Source: DAOQTX01 sp035340715
Lineage (GTDB): Bacteria > Bacteroidota > Bacteroidia > AKYH767-A > OLB10
Direction of reading: 5' to 3'
Assembly (NCBI GenBank): GCA_035340715.1
Contig: DAOQTX010000015.1
Location: forward strand, 1-46,899
Length of the DNA: 46,899 nucleotides
A program made the translations under genes and the position numbers. Below are positions 7,892-16,274 of this stretch, in pieces; positions within the stretch are counted from its first letter, which is position 1, and the number at the start of each line of letters is the position of its first letter. A model generated the notes under the pieces. That model saw nothing but the letters and a program-made list of their open reading frames with translations, was not told the origin of the DNA and did not search any database.

Positions 7892-9793
7892 ATGAGCGAC
7901 TCCATAAAGCACGAATGTGGCATAGTTTTAATCCGGCTTTTAAAGCCTCTTTCCTATTATCAAGAAAAATATGGTACGGTATTATATGGCCTAAATAAAC
8001 TTTATTTGCTATTAGAAAAGCAGCACAACAGAGGACAAGATGGAGCCGGTGTTGCAAGTGTAAAATTAGATATTGGTCCTGGCCAGCCTTATCTGCACAG
8101 ATATCGGTCGAATGCTAAGCAACCAATTGCAGATATTTTTGAATCGATCAATCAAAGTATTTATGAAGTATGTGAGCAAGCACAGCACAATAATTTTTCA
8201 GCTGAGTGGATGAAATCGAAGGTGCCGTTTTTAGGTGAGGTTATGCTGGGGCATTTGCGATATGGAACTTTTGGAGGAAATACTATTGATCAGTGCCACC
8301 CATTCATTCGAAGTAACAATTGGATGACCCGCAATCTGGTTATAGCCGGCAACTTCAACATGACTAATGTGGAAGAAGTATATCAAATGCTCGTGGAGTT
8401 AGGGCAACATCCAAAAGAAAAATCGGATACCGTTACCGTTTTAGAAAACATTGGACATTTTGTTGACGAAGAGAATGATCGTTTGTACCAAATGTGCAAA
8501 GAGAAAGGTATGAGTAAGCGAGAAAGTTCTTCCTATATATCCAATCATATTGATGTAACGGAAGTGTTAAAACGTGCATCTAAAAAATGGGATGGCGGAT
8601 ATGTGATTGCCGGATTGTTAGGTCATGGCGATTCATTTGTATTTAGAGATCCTGCAGGAATAAGACCAGCCTTCTATTACTATGATGATGAAATATGTAT
8701 AGTTGCTTCAGAACGGCCTGCCATTCAAACAGCACTTAACATTGATTATTCTATCGTAAAAGAACTTACCCCTGGACATGCTTTGGTGATTAAAAAAGAT
8801 GGCAGTATAAACGAACATTTAGTAAACAAGCCAGTAGAGAAAAGATCCTGCTCGTTTGAACGGATCTATTTTTCAAGAGGTAGCGATAGGGATATTTATA
8901 GAGAACGAAAAGAACTGGGTCGATTGCTTTGTCCTGCTGTTTTTGATAGCATTGGCTATGATCTTAAAAACACCGTTTTTTCTTTTATCCCTAATACAGC
9001 TGAAACGGCTTTTTATGGGATGGTAAGTGGTGTTGAAGATTATTTGAAAGAAGTAAAAAAAAGAAAGATACTTGAAGGAGGTACAAACTTAACGCACGAC
9101 AAGCTCTCCGATATTCTTGATATAAAACCAAGAATTGAAAAAATTGCTATCAAAGATGCAAAAATGAGAACCTTTATCACCAACGATAAACATCGTGATG
9201 AAATGGTGACTCATGTGTACGATATTACTTACGGTACCATTCGAAAAAAAATTGACAATCTGGTTATCATTGATGATTCCATTGTAAGAGGAACAACTTT
9301 ACGCAACAGTATACTTCGAATGCTCGATCGATTGGAGCCGAAAAAAATTGTTGTGGTTTCTTCTGCTCCTCAAATTCGTTTTCCTGATTGCTATGGAATC
9401 GACATGGCAAAAATTGGAGACCTTGTTGCATTTCAAGCCGCCATTTCTTTGTTAGAAAAGCACAACAAAGAGCACATCATTGATCAAGTTTATGCATTGT
9501 GCAAAGATCAGCTTGAAGGCAAGGTAGACATGGCAACAAATTATGTAAATAAAATTTACGAACCCTTTGACTATAAAGAAGTGTCGAGTGAAATTACACG
9601 ACTATTAAAAGCTACAGATATAAACGCTGAAGTTGAAATCATCTTTCAATCCATTGAGAATTTGCATAACGCTTGTCCGGGCCATACAGGCGATTGGTAT
9701 TTCTCAGGACAATATCCAACTCCGGGAGGAAACAGAGTTGTCAGCAGAGCTTTTATTAACTATGTAGAAGGAATCAACGAAAGAGCTTATTGA
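7892..9793 (+). CDS. PurF-like amidophosphoribosyltransferase, long Bacteroidota form
   Basis: A 633-residue two-domain protein. The N-terminal class II glutamine amidotransferase domain has its nucleophile at C9, preceded by a short propeptide (MSDSIKHE) that would be removed, plus HNRGQDGAG (about 45-53) and HLRYGTFGG (121-129). The C-terminal type I phosphoribosyltransferase domain has the PRPP loop VIIDDSIVRGTTL (458-470). PurF moves glutamine nitrogen onto PRPP in the first step of purine synthesis. This protein is about 130 residues longer than E. coli PurF, with inserts around 140-235 and 385-440. From memory, many Bacteroidota carry such a long paralogue besides a canonical PurF, so its exact substrate is less certain than its fold. 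It stands alone between a regulator gene and the convergent glmS. Confidence 0.75.
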   Translation: MSDSIKHECGIVLIRLLKPLSYYQEKYGTVLYGLNKLYLLLEKQHNRGQDGAGVASVKLDIGPGQPYLHRYRSNAKQPIADIFESINQSIYEVCEQAQHNNFSAEWMKSKVPFLGEVMLGHLRYGTFGGNTIDQCHPFIRSNNWMTRNLVIAGNFNMTNVEEVYQMLVELGQHPKEKSDTVTVLENIGHFVDEENDRLYQMCKEKGMSKRESSSYISNHIDVTEVLKRASKKWDGGYVIAGLLGHGDSFVFRDPAGIRPAFYYYDDEICIVASERPAIQTALNIDYSIVKELTPGHALVIKKDGSINEHLVNKPVEKRSCSFERIYFSRGSDRDIYRERKELGRLLCPAVFDSIGYDLKNTVFSFIPNTAETAFYGMVSGVEDYLKEVKKRKILEGGTNLTHDKLSDILDIKPRIEKIAIKDAKMRTFITNDKHRDEMVTHVYDITYGTIRKKIDNLVIIDDSIVRGTTLRNSILRMLDRLEPKKIVVVSSAPQIRFPDCYGIDMAKIGDLVAFQAAISLLEKHNKEHIIDQVYALCKDQLEGKVDMATNYVNKIYEPFDYKEVSSEITRLLKATDINAEVEIIFQSIENLHNACPGHTGDWYFSGQYPTPGGNRVVSRAFINYVEGINERAY

Positions 9794-9798
9794 TCTTA

Positions 9799-11634
9799 CT
9801 ACTCTACCGTTACAGACTTTGCTAAGTTTCGTGGTTGATCCACGTTACACCCTCTCATAACAGCAATATGATAGGATAATAATTGCAATGGGACTACACT
9901 CACTAAAGGAATCAATAACTCATCTGTTTCAGGAATTTCAATGTAATGATCTGCTATGCTTTTTACATCTTTATCTCCGTCCGTAACTATAGCAATGATC
10001 TTTCCTTTACGTGCTTTAACTTCCTGAATATTACTAAGCACTTTTTCGTACGAACTGTTTTTGGTTGCAATTACCACAACCGGCATTGCTTCATCTATTA
10101 ATGCAATGGGTCCGTGTTTCATTTCTGCAGCGGGATATCCTTCTGCATGTATGTATGAAATCTCTTTTAACTTTAATGCTCCTTCCAACGCTACCGGAAA
10201 TCCATAACCTCTACCCAAGTATAAAAAATTACTGGCGTCAGCATATAATGCAGAGATGTCCTTAATCTTCGAATTTTTAGAAAGCACCTGTTCTATTTTA
10301 TCAGGAATATTTTCCAACTCACTTAGTAGTGTTCTAAATTTACTTTGACTAATCGTACCTCTCATTTCAGCCACCGACAATGCTATAAGTGTAAGAACGG
10401 TCACTTGAGCTGTAAAAGCTTTAGTGCTGGCCACGCCTATTTCCGGACCTGCGTGTGTGTATGCTCCGGCATGAGTCATTCGTGGTATGGATGAACCCAC
10501 CACATTACAAACCCCAAAGATGGTTGCACCTTTCGATTTAGCCAATTCAATAGCGGCTAAAGTATCGGCCGTTTCACCAGATTGCGAAATGGCTATAACT
10601 ATATCATCTTCAAAGATGACCGGATTTCTATATCTAAATTCGGAAGCATACTCTACTTCAACAGGTATGCGAACCAAATCTTCTAAAAGATATTCTGCCA
10701 CTAATCCGGCATGCCATGATGTACCGCAAGCCACTATAATAAAGCGTCTTGCATTAAGAAATTTGTTCCGGTAATTTTCAATACCACTCATTTTCAATAC
10801 ACCGGTAGTTGTATTAAATCTGCCGCGCATGCTATCCCAAATGCTTTTGGGTTGCTCATAAATTTCCTTGAGCATAAAATGATCGTAACCTCCCTTCTCA
10901 ATAGCTTCCAATTGTATTTCAAGCTCCTGAATAAATGGGTTGGTTATTTCATTTTGAATGGTTTTAACGGTTAGTGCTCCATCTTCTATGATGGCCATTT
11001 CACCATCATTCAGATATGCAACATTTCGAGTGTATTCTACGATAGGTGTAGCATCTGATGCTACAAAATATTCATCCTTTCCAATACCGACTACAATAGG
11101 AGAACCTTTGCGTGCTGCAATAAGTTGGTTGGAATGGTCCTTGGATAAGATAACAATAGCATAAGCGCCTATCACTTCATTAAGCGCTAAGCGAACAGCT
11201 TCTTCGAAATTTACATTGCCCTTTTTATATATCTCTTCGATCAGGTGTATTAAAACTTCTGTATCTGTTTCGCTTTCAAAAACATGCCCATTGCTTTCCA
11301 ATTGAGTTTTAATAGATGAGTAATTCTCAATGATGCCATTGTGAATGATGCAAAACTTTTTATTCGATGAATAATGAGGATGAGCATTTGTATCGTTTGG
11401 TGCACCGTGTGTAGCCCAACGTGTATGCCCCATCCCTAAAGATCCTGAAGTGTCCTTTTCTCCAATATGTTTTTCAAGATCACTTACTTTTCCCGATTTC
11501 TTGTAAACCTTTAATTCATTATTGTATATAGCAACCCCAGCACTATCATATCCTCTATACTCTAATCTGTATAATCCTTTCATGATGATTGGGAATGCCT
11601 GTCGGTGACCAATGTATGCTACTATACCACACAT
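9799..11634 (-). CDS. glmS: Glucosamine-6-phosphate synthase (isomerizing)
   Basis: A cytoplasmic enzyme of 611 residues, normal length, that makes glucosamine-6-phosphate from fructose-6-phosphate and glutamine for peptidoglycan and lipopolysaccharide precursors. The N-terminal class II amidotransferase starts with C2 (MCGIVAYIGH) and contains LEYRGYDSAG (24-33) and GHTRWATHG (69-77). Two SIS sugar-isomerase domains follow, with CGTSWHAG and SQSGETADT. The C-terminus (DQPRNLAKSVTVE) is the conserved GlmS tail. The gene lies 11 bases downstream of the DUF4270 lipoprotein gene and is probably co-transcribed with it. No ribozyme-like leader is apparent, as expected outside Firmicutes. Confidence 0.97.
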   Translation of the reverse strand: MCGIVAYIGHRQAFPIIMKGLYRLEYRGYDSAGVAIYNNELKVYKKSGKVSDLEKHIGEKDTSGSLGMGHTRWATHGAPNDTNAHPHYSSNKKFCIIHNGIIENYSSIKTQLESNGHVFESETDTEVLIHLIEEIYKKGNVNFEEAVRLALNEVIGAYAIVILSKDHSNQLIAARKGSPIVVGIGKDEYFVASDATPIVEYTRNVAYLNDGEMAIIEDGALTVKTIQNEITNPFIQELEIQLEAIEKGGYDHFMLKEIYEQPKSIWDSMRGRFNTTTGVLKMSGIENYRNKFLNARRFIIVACGTSWHAGLVAEYLLEDLVRIPVEVEYASEFRYRNPVIFEDDIVIAISQSGETADTLAAIELAKSKGATIFGVCNVVGSSIPRMTHAGAYTHAGPEIGVASTKAFTAQVTVLTLIALSVAEMRGTISQSKFRTLLSELENIPDKIEQVLSKNSKIKDISALYADASNFLYLGRGYGFPVALEGALKLKEISYIHAEGYPAAEMKHGPIALIDEAMPVVVIATKNSSYEKVLSNIQEVKARKGKIIAIVTDGDKDVKSIADHYIEIPETDELLIPLVSVVPLQLLSYHIAVMRGCNVDQPRNLAKSVTVE

Positions 11635-11645
11635 AACTTTTTCTT

Positions 11646-12947
11646 TTAATTAAATTGAGAGTATGTTATTGCCAAACGCATTCGTTGTGTTCCATTGATC
11701 TGACCCCCTCCATTAAGCACCACACGATTACCATTCACTGCTGCTCCACTTGCTACCAAATACAATCCATAATTTTGCTTACTACCATTCAGCAATCTTT
11801 GAATGTGACGGGCAATATTAAAACGATACTCAGCGGTTGACTCATTCAAACTTCCGTTATAGTAGGTCAATGATTCAAATATATCTTGAATAAACTCAGC
11901 ATTACCTGTACTGTCAATTGCATTTACTAACAATCGAACCGGTGCATTGTATACATTTCCGCTAATGTTTTGTGCAGGAATGATCAACTCTGCCTTATTA
12001 ATACTCAAGTTCGGTATATTTTTTAGGTTTAACAAATGAGGTAATTGTATCTCAATTTTAGTTCCGGATAATGACTGGAGATACACATTCTGTAGTCCAA
12101 GAATACTATCATTGATAGACATACCTGCAACGCTACCATTAAAGTTATGTTCATAGTGGTTTACTCTTGAACTATTATCATTAATCACAAACTCGTAGTT
12201 CAATGAGTCATCGCTATCGTTGTGATAGTAAACGGTTAATCGAGTTAAACTACTGGTATAATCAAAATACATAATCCCTCCTTGACCATTTGCCACAGAA
12301 GTATTAGTACTCACTTGTATCCCTTTGAAGTACTTAATCCATTCTGCATCGGTTGATAGAGGAGTTTGCCCACTTTGTGAAAGAATTACATTTTGAGCAA
12401 ATGAATTTTCTAACTTTAGCCTTAGATGCGGAGCTTTCTTGACACCAGCTATTTCAATACTATCATAAGGAGCAGGAGTTAAAGTTAGATCAGCTAATTG
12501 ATCCGAAACAGTAAATTTTTTATTGGAGTAATAAACCGTGTCTCTATACAAATCTTCCGCAATCCGATGAACCAAAATATTTTGCGACCCTATATTGGTA
12601 GAGTCTCCATAATATCCTTTGTAAGCCAAACTTAATATAACTGAATCTACTACAGGGTTTGTCCCAAAGTTAACATTGCTACTGGGTATCCTTACCTGAG
12701 CTGAAAATGACGCTGCCGTTAATCCAAATATTGGATCAATATAAGATCCAACAAGGTTTAATGTGTTTTGGGCACTCGGTATTGAGTCTTCTCGAATAGT
12801 TTTAGTACTTAAAGTAATTGTATCTGTAACCAAAATACCTACTAAATCTCCTGTAGGTTGAACCTCTAATCCAACATCAACCGGATTGGTGCATGAATAA
12901 ATTATCAGTGGAAATGAAATGGCTAGTAGCCCGCTTTTTAAATTCAT
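11646..12947 (-). CDS. DUF4270 family lipoprotein
   Basis: A 433-residue predicted lipoprotein. The lipobox is IYSC with the modified cysteine at residue 19, followed by TNPVDVGLEVQP. The body is beta-rich and resembles the Bacteroidota DUF4270 family: an early VTDTITLSTKTIREDS segment, repeated SxNVNFG/VDSVILSL strands and a C-terminal NRVVLNGGGQINGTQRMRLAITY. The function is unknown. The absence of a negatively charged stretch straight after the lipid-modified cysteine leaves surface export undecided. It lies between the GT5-like gene upstream and glmS downstream on the same strand, and I recall this neighbourhood recurring in Bacteroidota, which hints at an envelope-sugar link; that link is inference. 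Confidence 0.8.
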   Translation of the reverse strand: MNLKSGLLAISFPLIIYSCTNPVDVGLEVQPTGDLVGILVTDTITLSTKTIREDSIPSAQNTLNLVGSYIDPIFGLTAASFSAQVRIPSSNVNFGTNPVVDSVILSLAYKGYYGDSTNIGSQNILVHRIAEDLYRDTVYYSNKKFTVSDQLADLTLTPAPYDSIEIAGVKKAPHLRLKLENSFAQNVILSQSGQTPLSTDAEWIKYFKGIQVSTNTSVANGQGGIMYFDYTSSLTRLTVYYHNDSDDSLNYEFVINDNSSRVNHYEHNFNGSVAGMSINDSILGLQNVYLQSLSGTKIEIQLPHLLNLKNIPNLSINKAELIIPAQNISGNVYNAPVRLLVNAIDSTGNAEFIQDIFESLTYYNGSLNESTAEYRFNIARHIQRLLNGSKQNYGLYLVASGAAVNGNRVVLNGGGQINGTQRMRLAITYSQFN

Positions 12948-12969
12948 TTTGAAATAAATGCAGATTAAG

Positions 12970-12989
12970 TGCTTTTATTGCTAAAAGCA
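12970..12989 (-). other. Small inverted repeat downstream of the GT5-like gene
   Basis: TGCTTTTA (12970-12977) and TAAAAGCA (12982-12989) form a perfect 8-bp stem with a 4-base loop. On the minus strand it follows the GT5-like gene and precedes the DUF4270 gene. No T-tract follows, so it may be a weak terminator or an mRNA-end structure. Confidence 0.35.
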
Positions 12990-13017
12990 GGCAATGTTAG
13001 TAAAAATAAGGGAGAAA

Positions 13018-13839
13018 TTAGGCCAATACAGATTCTTCTTGCAATAATTCGTTGTAAAAAGCATCATATGCATCAACATAAGTATCGCTATTCTGATAAT
13101 CGAGACAAGGGATTCCGCTTTTCTTTATCTGACTGTTTACAGTAGTTTCTAAATCGCTACTACCTTTTATTACCGCATCAGAGTAATTTAAAGCAGAGCT
13201 GAGCAGTCCATTGTAGGATTGATTTTTTAAATCTTTTGTATCTGAGGCACTCATATCATTCATCATAGCGCGTTTGGCATAGTCAGAATTAAATTCCTCT
13301 TCAAACTTATCGTTATACACCGAAGTGATAATTTTAGAATTTGCAAACATAGGGCTGTCTTTATATCCGGTACGCACATACATAGGTACTAAATAAGACA
13401 TCCAACCATGACAATGAATAATGTCAGGAGCCCATCCAAGTTTTTTTACTGTTTCCAAAACGCCTCTACAGAAGAATATCATTCTTGCATCATTGTCTTT
13501 AAGAAACTTTTTCTTTGAATCTCTTATGATCACTTTTCTATGAAAATATTCTTCATTGTCAATAAAGTATACCTGCATTCTTGCCGCTTGAATAGAGGCA
13601 ACTTTTATGATTAATGGATAGTCGTTTTCGTCTATAATTAAATTCATTCCGGATAAACGAATAACCTCATGCAATTGATTTCTTCTTTCATTAATGCAGC
13701 CATATCTGGGCATAAAGGTTCTTATTTCAGATCCTTTTTCTTGTATTCCCTGCGGAAGATATCTACAGATAGAAGAAATTTCGTTTTCAGATACATAAGG
13801 GGTTATTTCGCTGGATACGTAGAGAACTCTTTTACTCAT
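13018..13839 (-). CDS. Glycogen/starch synthase-like protein, GT5 N-terminal domain only
   Basis: The start is taken at 13839 (MSKRVLYVSSEITPY), giving 273 residues; an in-frame ATG at 13887 lies upstream but overlaps the promoter element. Real glycogen synthases are near 480 residues with two Rossmann domains. This protein has only the N-terminal GT5 domain, recognised by VLYVSSEITPY, PRYGCINERRNQLHE and PDIIHCHGWMSYLVPMYVR. The ADP-glucose-binding K-T-G-G-L segment expected after the first strand is replaced by VSENEISS, and the catalytic C-terminal domain is absent. Glycogen synthesis is therefore unlikely. Short proteins like this are common in Bacteroidota next to panC, panD and glmS; the role is unknown. 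It is transcribed divergently from panC. Confidence 0.75.
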   Translation of the reverse strand: MSKRVLYVSSEITPYVSENEISSICRYLPQGIQEKGSEIRTFMPRYGCINERRNQLHEVIRLSGMNLIIDENDYPLIIKVASIQAARMQVYFIDNEEYFHRKVIIRDSKKKFLKDNDARMIFFCRGVLETVKKLGWAPDIIHCHGWMSYLVPMYVRTGYKDSPMFANSKIITSVYNDKFEEEFNSDYAKRAMMNDMSASDTKDLKNQSYNGLLSSALNYSDAVIKGSSDLETTVNSQIKKSGIPCLDYQNSDTYVDAYDAFYNELLQEESVLA

Positions 13840-13884
13840 ATTTAATTTAATGGATATTTTAGAATGAAAATTCTGATCGGTGTG

Positions 13885-13916
13885 CAAAGATACGAATATT
13901 GTACCTATTTTTCAAT
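13885..13916 (-). promoter_or_regulatory. Promoter of the GT5-like gene
   Basis: On the minus strand the -7 element TATCTTTG (complement of 13885-13892) is a perfect TAnnTTTG. ATTG (complement of 13913-13916) lies 20 bases upstream, one mismatch from the -33 TTTG. Transcription would start near 13878, leaving a leader of about 40 bases before the ATG at 13839. This also supports the shorter start. Confidence 0.7.
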
Positions 13917-14042
13917 TCAAACACAAGGATTGAGGTAAAATATTTCAATAATTAATTACTAATCAGAGAATTGCAAATATTATTCCACTAACGCTTCAAT
14001 TATGCTTAAAATTGCACTTTAATAAGAAAAAAACAAGCACTT

Positions 14043-14888
14043 ATGCTCATCTTTACTAAAATAGAAGAATACCAACGCTGGCAATCTCTAAAGAATCCGG
14101 ATCATGTTTGTTTTATACCTACCATGGGCGCCTTACACGATGGTCATATATCTCTTATAGAAAAAGCGAAAAAAAAGAACGCACAAATTATTGCGAGTAT
14201 TTTTGTCAATCCCATTCAATTTAACGATCAAAAAGACCTTGAATCCTATCCAAGAACTCCTGAAAAAGATATTCAAATGTTGGAAAACTTTGGATGTAAT
14301 GTTTTGTTCATGCCCGATGTTAATGAAATGTACCCTGATGAAAACTGCAAAAAGCGTGTTGTCGAGCTTGGATTTATCGGTCAAACACTCGAAGGAGAAT
14401 TCAGAGCAGGCCATTTTGATGGGATGTTAACGGTAGTGAAACGCTTTTTTGATATCATAAAACCTCAAGTGGCTTATTTTGGAGAAAAAGACTTTCAACA
14501 ACTCAAAATCATTGAGTTCATGGTTAAAAAACTAAAACTGCCTATCTCAATTATAGGGGTGCCAACTAAAAGAGAATCTGATGGATTAGCCATGAGTTCG
14601 CGAAACGTTCGTTTATCCAAGACTGAACGACTTGAAGCCAATGTACTTTACAAAGCGCTCAAATATTGTCGAAAAAACAGAGGTAATATTGAAATAGATA
14701 AACTGATCACCATAGCAGAACTACAAATCAAAAAATCGGGACTCTTCGAAATTGATTATTTTACAATTGTCGAAAGTGAATCACTTAAACGTATAAGACA
14801 ATGGCAACCCAATAAAAATATTCGAGCCATTGCAGCTATTAGAACAAAAAAAGTACGTCTGCTCGATAATATTGACATGAGCATTTGA
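14043..14888 (+). CDS. panC: Pantoate--beta-alanine ligase (pantothenate synthetase)
   Basis: A cytoplasmic ATP-dependent ligase that joins pantoate and beta-alanine to make pantothenate for coenzyme A. It has 281 residues, the family norm. Visible motifs are PTMGALHDGHISLI with the HIGH-like nucleotide-binding pair of histidines, FVNPIQFNDQKD, the pantoate loop AYFGEKDFQQLKII, and the KMSKS-like loop ESDGLAMSSRN. It is followed 34 bases later by panD, which supplies its beta-alanine. It is divergent from the GT5-like gene across about 200 bases. Confidence 0.96.
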   Translation: MLIFTKIEEYQRWQSLKNPDHVCFIPTMGALHDGHISLIEKAKKKNAQIIASIFVNPIQFNDQKDLESYPRTPEKDIQMLENFGCNVLFMPDVNEMYPDENCKKRVVELGFIGQTLEGEFRAGHFDGMLTVVKRFFDIIKPQVAYFGEKDFQQLKIIEFMVKKLKLPISIIGVPTKRESDGLAMSSRNVRLSKTERLEANVLYKALKYCRKNRGNIEIDKLITIAELQIKKSGLFEIDYFTIVESESLKRIRQWQPNKNIRAIAAIRTKKVRLLDNIDMSI

Positions 14889-14916
14889 TTGACCGTTTGT
14901 TTATTTTCTAACTTTG
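14884..14916 (+). promoter_or_regulatory. panD promoter, predicted leaderless
   Basis: TTTG at 14884-14887 and TAACTTTG at 14909-14916 match the Bacteroidota consensus exactly, with 21 bases between them. The ATG of panD follows only 6 bases after the -7 element, so the transcript should begin at or next to the start codon. The -33 element overlaps the end of panC (stop at 14886-14888). Confidence 0.72.
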
Positions 14917-14922
14917 CGCCCC

Positions 14923-15273
14923 ATGTTGATACAAGTATTAAAATCTAAGATACATCGCCTAACGATTACACAGGCAGAATTGCACTATGTCGGAAGCATC
15001 ACACTTGACGAAGACTTGATGGATGCAGCCGGCTTGTTCGCAAACGAAAAAGTGCAAGTCCTTAATATCAATAATGGAGAGCGACTCGAAACCTATGTAA
15101 TTAAAGGTGAAAGAGGTAGTGGAGTGGTATGTATGAATGGTCCTGCTGCAAGAAAAATGATGGTAGGTGATGTCATCATTGTAATTTCTTATGGATTGCT
15201 TGAAAATGAAAAAGCAAACCAACATCAACCAAAATTGGTATTTCCAGATCAGAATAATAAAATCAATAATTAA
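14923..15273 (+). CDS. panD: Aspartate 1-decarboxylase proenzyme
   Basis: A pyruvoyl-dependent enzyme that decarboxylates aspartate to beta-alanine for pantothenate synthesis. The ATG at 14923 gives 116 residues; the in-frame TTG at 14914 is inside the promoter element. The self-cleavage site G24-S25 in HYVGSITLDEDL sits at exactly the canonical position, so the chain would split into a 24-residue beta subunit and a pyruvoyl-bearing alpha subunit. Downstream blocks include ERGSGVVCMNGPAA and GDVIIVISYG. It lies between panC and the membrane-protein gene. Confidence 0.96.
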   Translation: MLIQVLKSKIHRLTITQAELHYVGSITLDEDLMDAAGLFANEKVQVLNINNGERLETYVIKGERGSGVVCMNGPAARKMMVGDVIIVISYGLLENEKANQHQPKLVFPDQNNKINN

Positions 15274-15278
15274 ACGGC

Positions 15279-16274
15279 TTGAATAAAAAACTGCAACAAG
15301 CACTCAAGTATATTTTTCTATTTATAATAGGTGCTTTTGTTTTGTGGATTACATTTAAAGATGAGGATCTAAATGAGATTTGGATCAAAATAAAACAAGC
15401 CGACCCCTTTTATATTTCTTTATCATTAATTCTCGGCTTCTTAGCATTTTTAAGTCGAGCATATCGTTGGATTCTTTTGATTGAGCCAGCCGGACACACT
15501 GCTCGAAAATCACAAGCATGTTACGCTCTGATGTCAGGTTACTTTGCCAATCTTGCCCTCCCTCGAATGGGTGAGTTCACACGATGTGCCATGCTGAGTA
15601 AAAAAGAAAAAATTCCTTTTGATGTTTTGCTTGGAACCGTCATCGTAGAACGTGTAATTGACTTATTCATGTTGCTGTTCAGTATTGGATTGGTATTAAT
15701 TTTTGAATGGAGTTTAATGACCGAATTTATCCATACCAATGTACTTACTCCCGATTCATATTTAGTGAAGTACAAAAAGCTTATTGTTATTCTGATAGTC
15801 GTCTCTCTTATTCTACTCTTCTTGATTTGGAGAAAACTAAATCAACAAAAAGAGAATCTGCCAAAGAGTATTGTGAAAATTAAAAACCTTGTATCCGGTA
15901 TTTGGTCTGGAATGAAAACCGTTATCAATCTCAAACGAAGATCGTCATTCATTGCACATACATTGTTTATTTGGATCTGTTATTTTTTTATGACCTACGT
16001 CTGTTTCTTTGCACTTGAAGCTACTTCAGGGCTAGGTACTGGTGAAGGTTTATTTGTACTGGTTGCCGGAGGTCTTGGAATGTCTGCACCGGTTCAAGGG
16101 GGCATCGGTGCTTATCATTGGATTGTGTCACAGGCTTTAATGTTATTCGATATATCATCTACGGATGGCATAGCATACGCAACATTGGTCCATACATATC
16201 AAACGTTATTGGTCATTGTAGCCGGAATTATTTCACTATTTTTATATTCCTTCTCAACAAGTAAAGCTTCCTAA
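15279..16274 (+). CDS. UPF0104 / lysylphosphatidylglycerol synthase-type membrane protein
   Basis: A polytopic inner-membrane protein of 331 residues with about eight hydrophobic helices. It resembles the flippase/transmembrane half of MprF-like proteins and the AglD family: SRAYRWILLIEP, SGYFANLALPRMGEFTRCAML, an R-x(2)-D-L motif in the third helix (VERVIDLFMLL), and GGLGMSAPVQGGIGAYHW near the C-terminus. No soluble aminoacyl-transferase domain is present, so lysyl-PG synthesis itself is not implied. The start is TTG at 15279, five bases after the panD stop; no ATG exists until well inside the membrane region. The stop overlaps the next ATG by one base, indicating translational coupling. 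Confidence 0.85.
   Translation: MNKKLQQALKYIFLFIIGAFVLWITFKDEDLNEIWIKIKQADPFYISLSLILGFLAFLSRAYRWILLIEPAGHTARKSQACYALMSGYFANLALPRMGEFTRCAMLSKKEKIPFDVLLGTVIVERVIDLFMLLFSIGLVLIFEWSLMTEFIHTNVLTPDSYLVKYKKLIVILIVVSLILLFLIWRKLNQQKENLPKSIVKIKNLVSGIWSGMKTVINLKRRSSFIAHTLFIWICYFFMTYVCFFALEATSGLGTGEGLFVLVAGGLGMSAPVQGGIGAYHWIVSQALMLFDISSTDGIAYATLVHTYQTLLVIVAGIISLFLYSFSTSKAS

Noticed and set aside
13840..14042. Riboswitch or leader RNA upstream of panC
   Set aside because: The 203 bases are AT-rich and hold the GT5-like promoter on the other strand; I found no conserved fold or T-tract hairpin on the plus strand.
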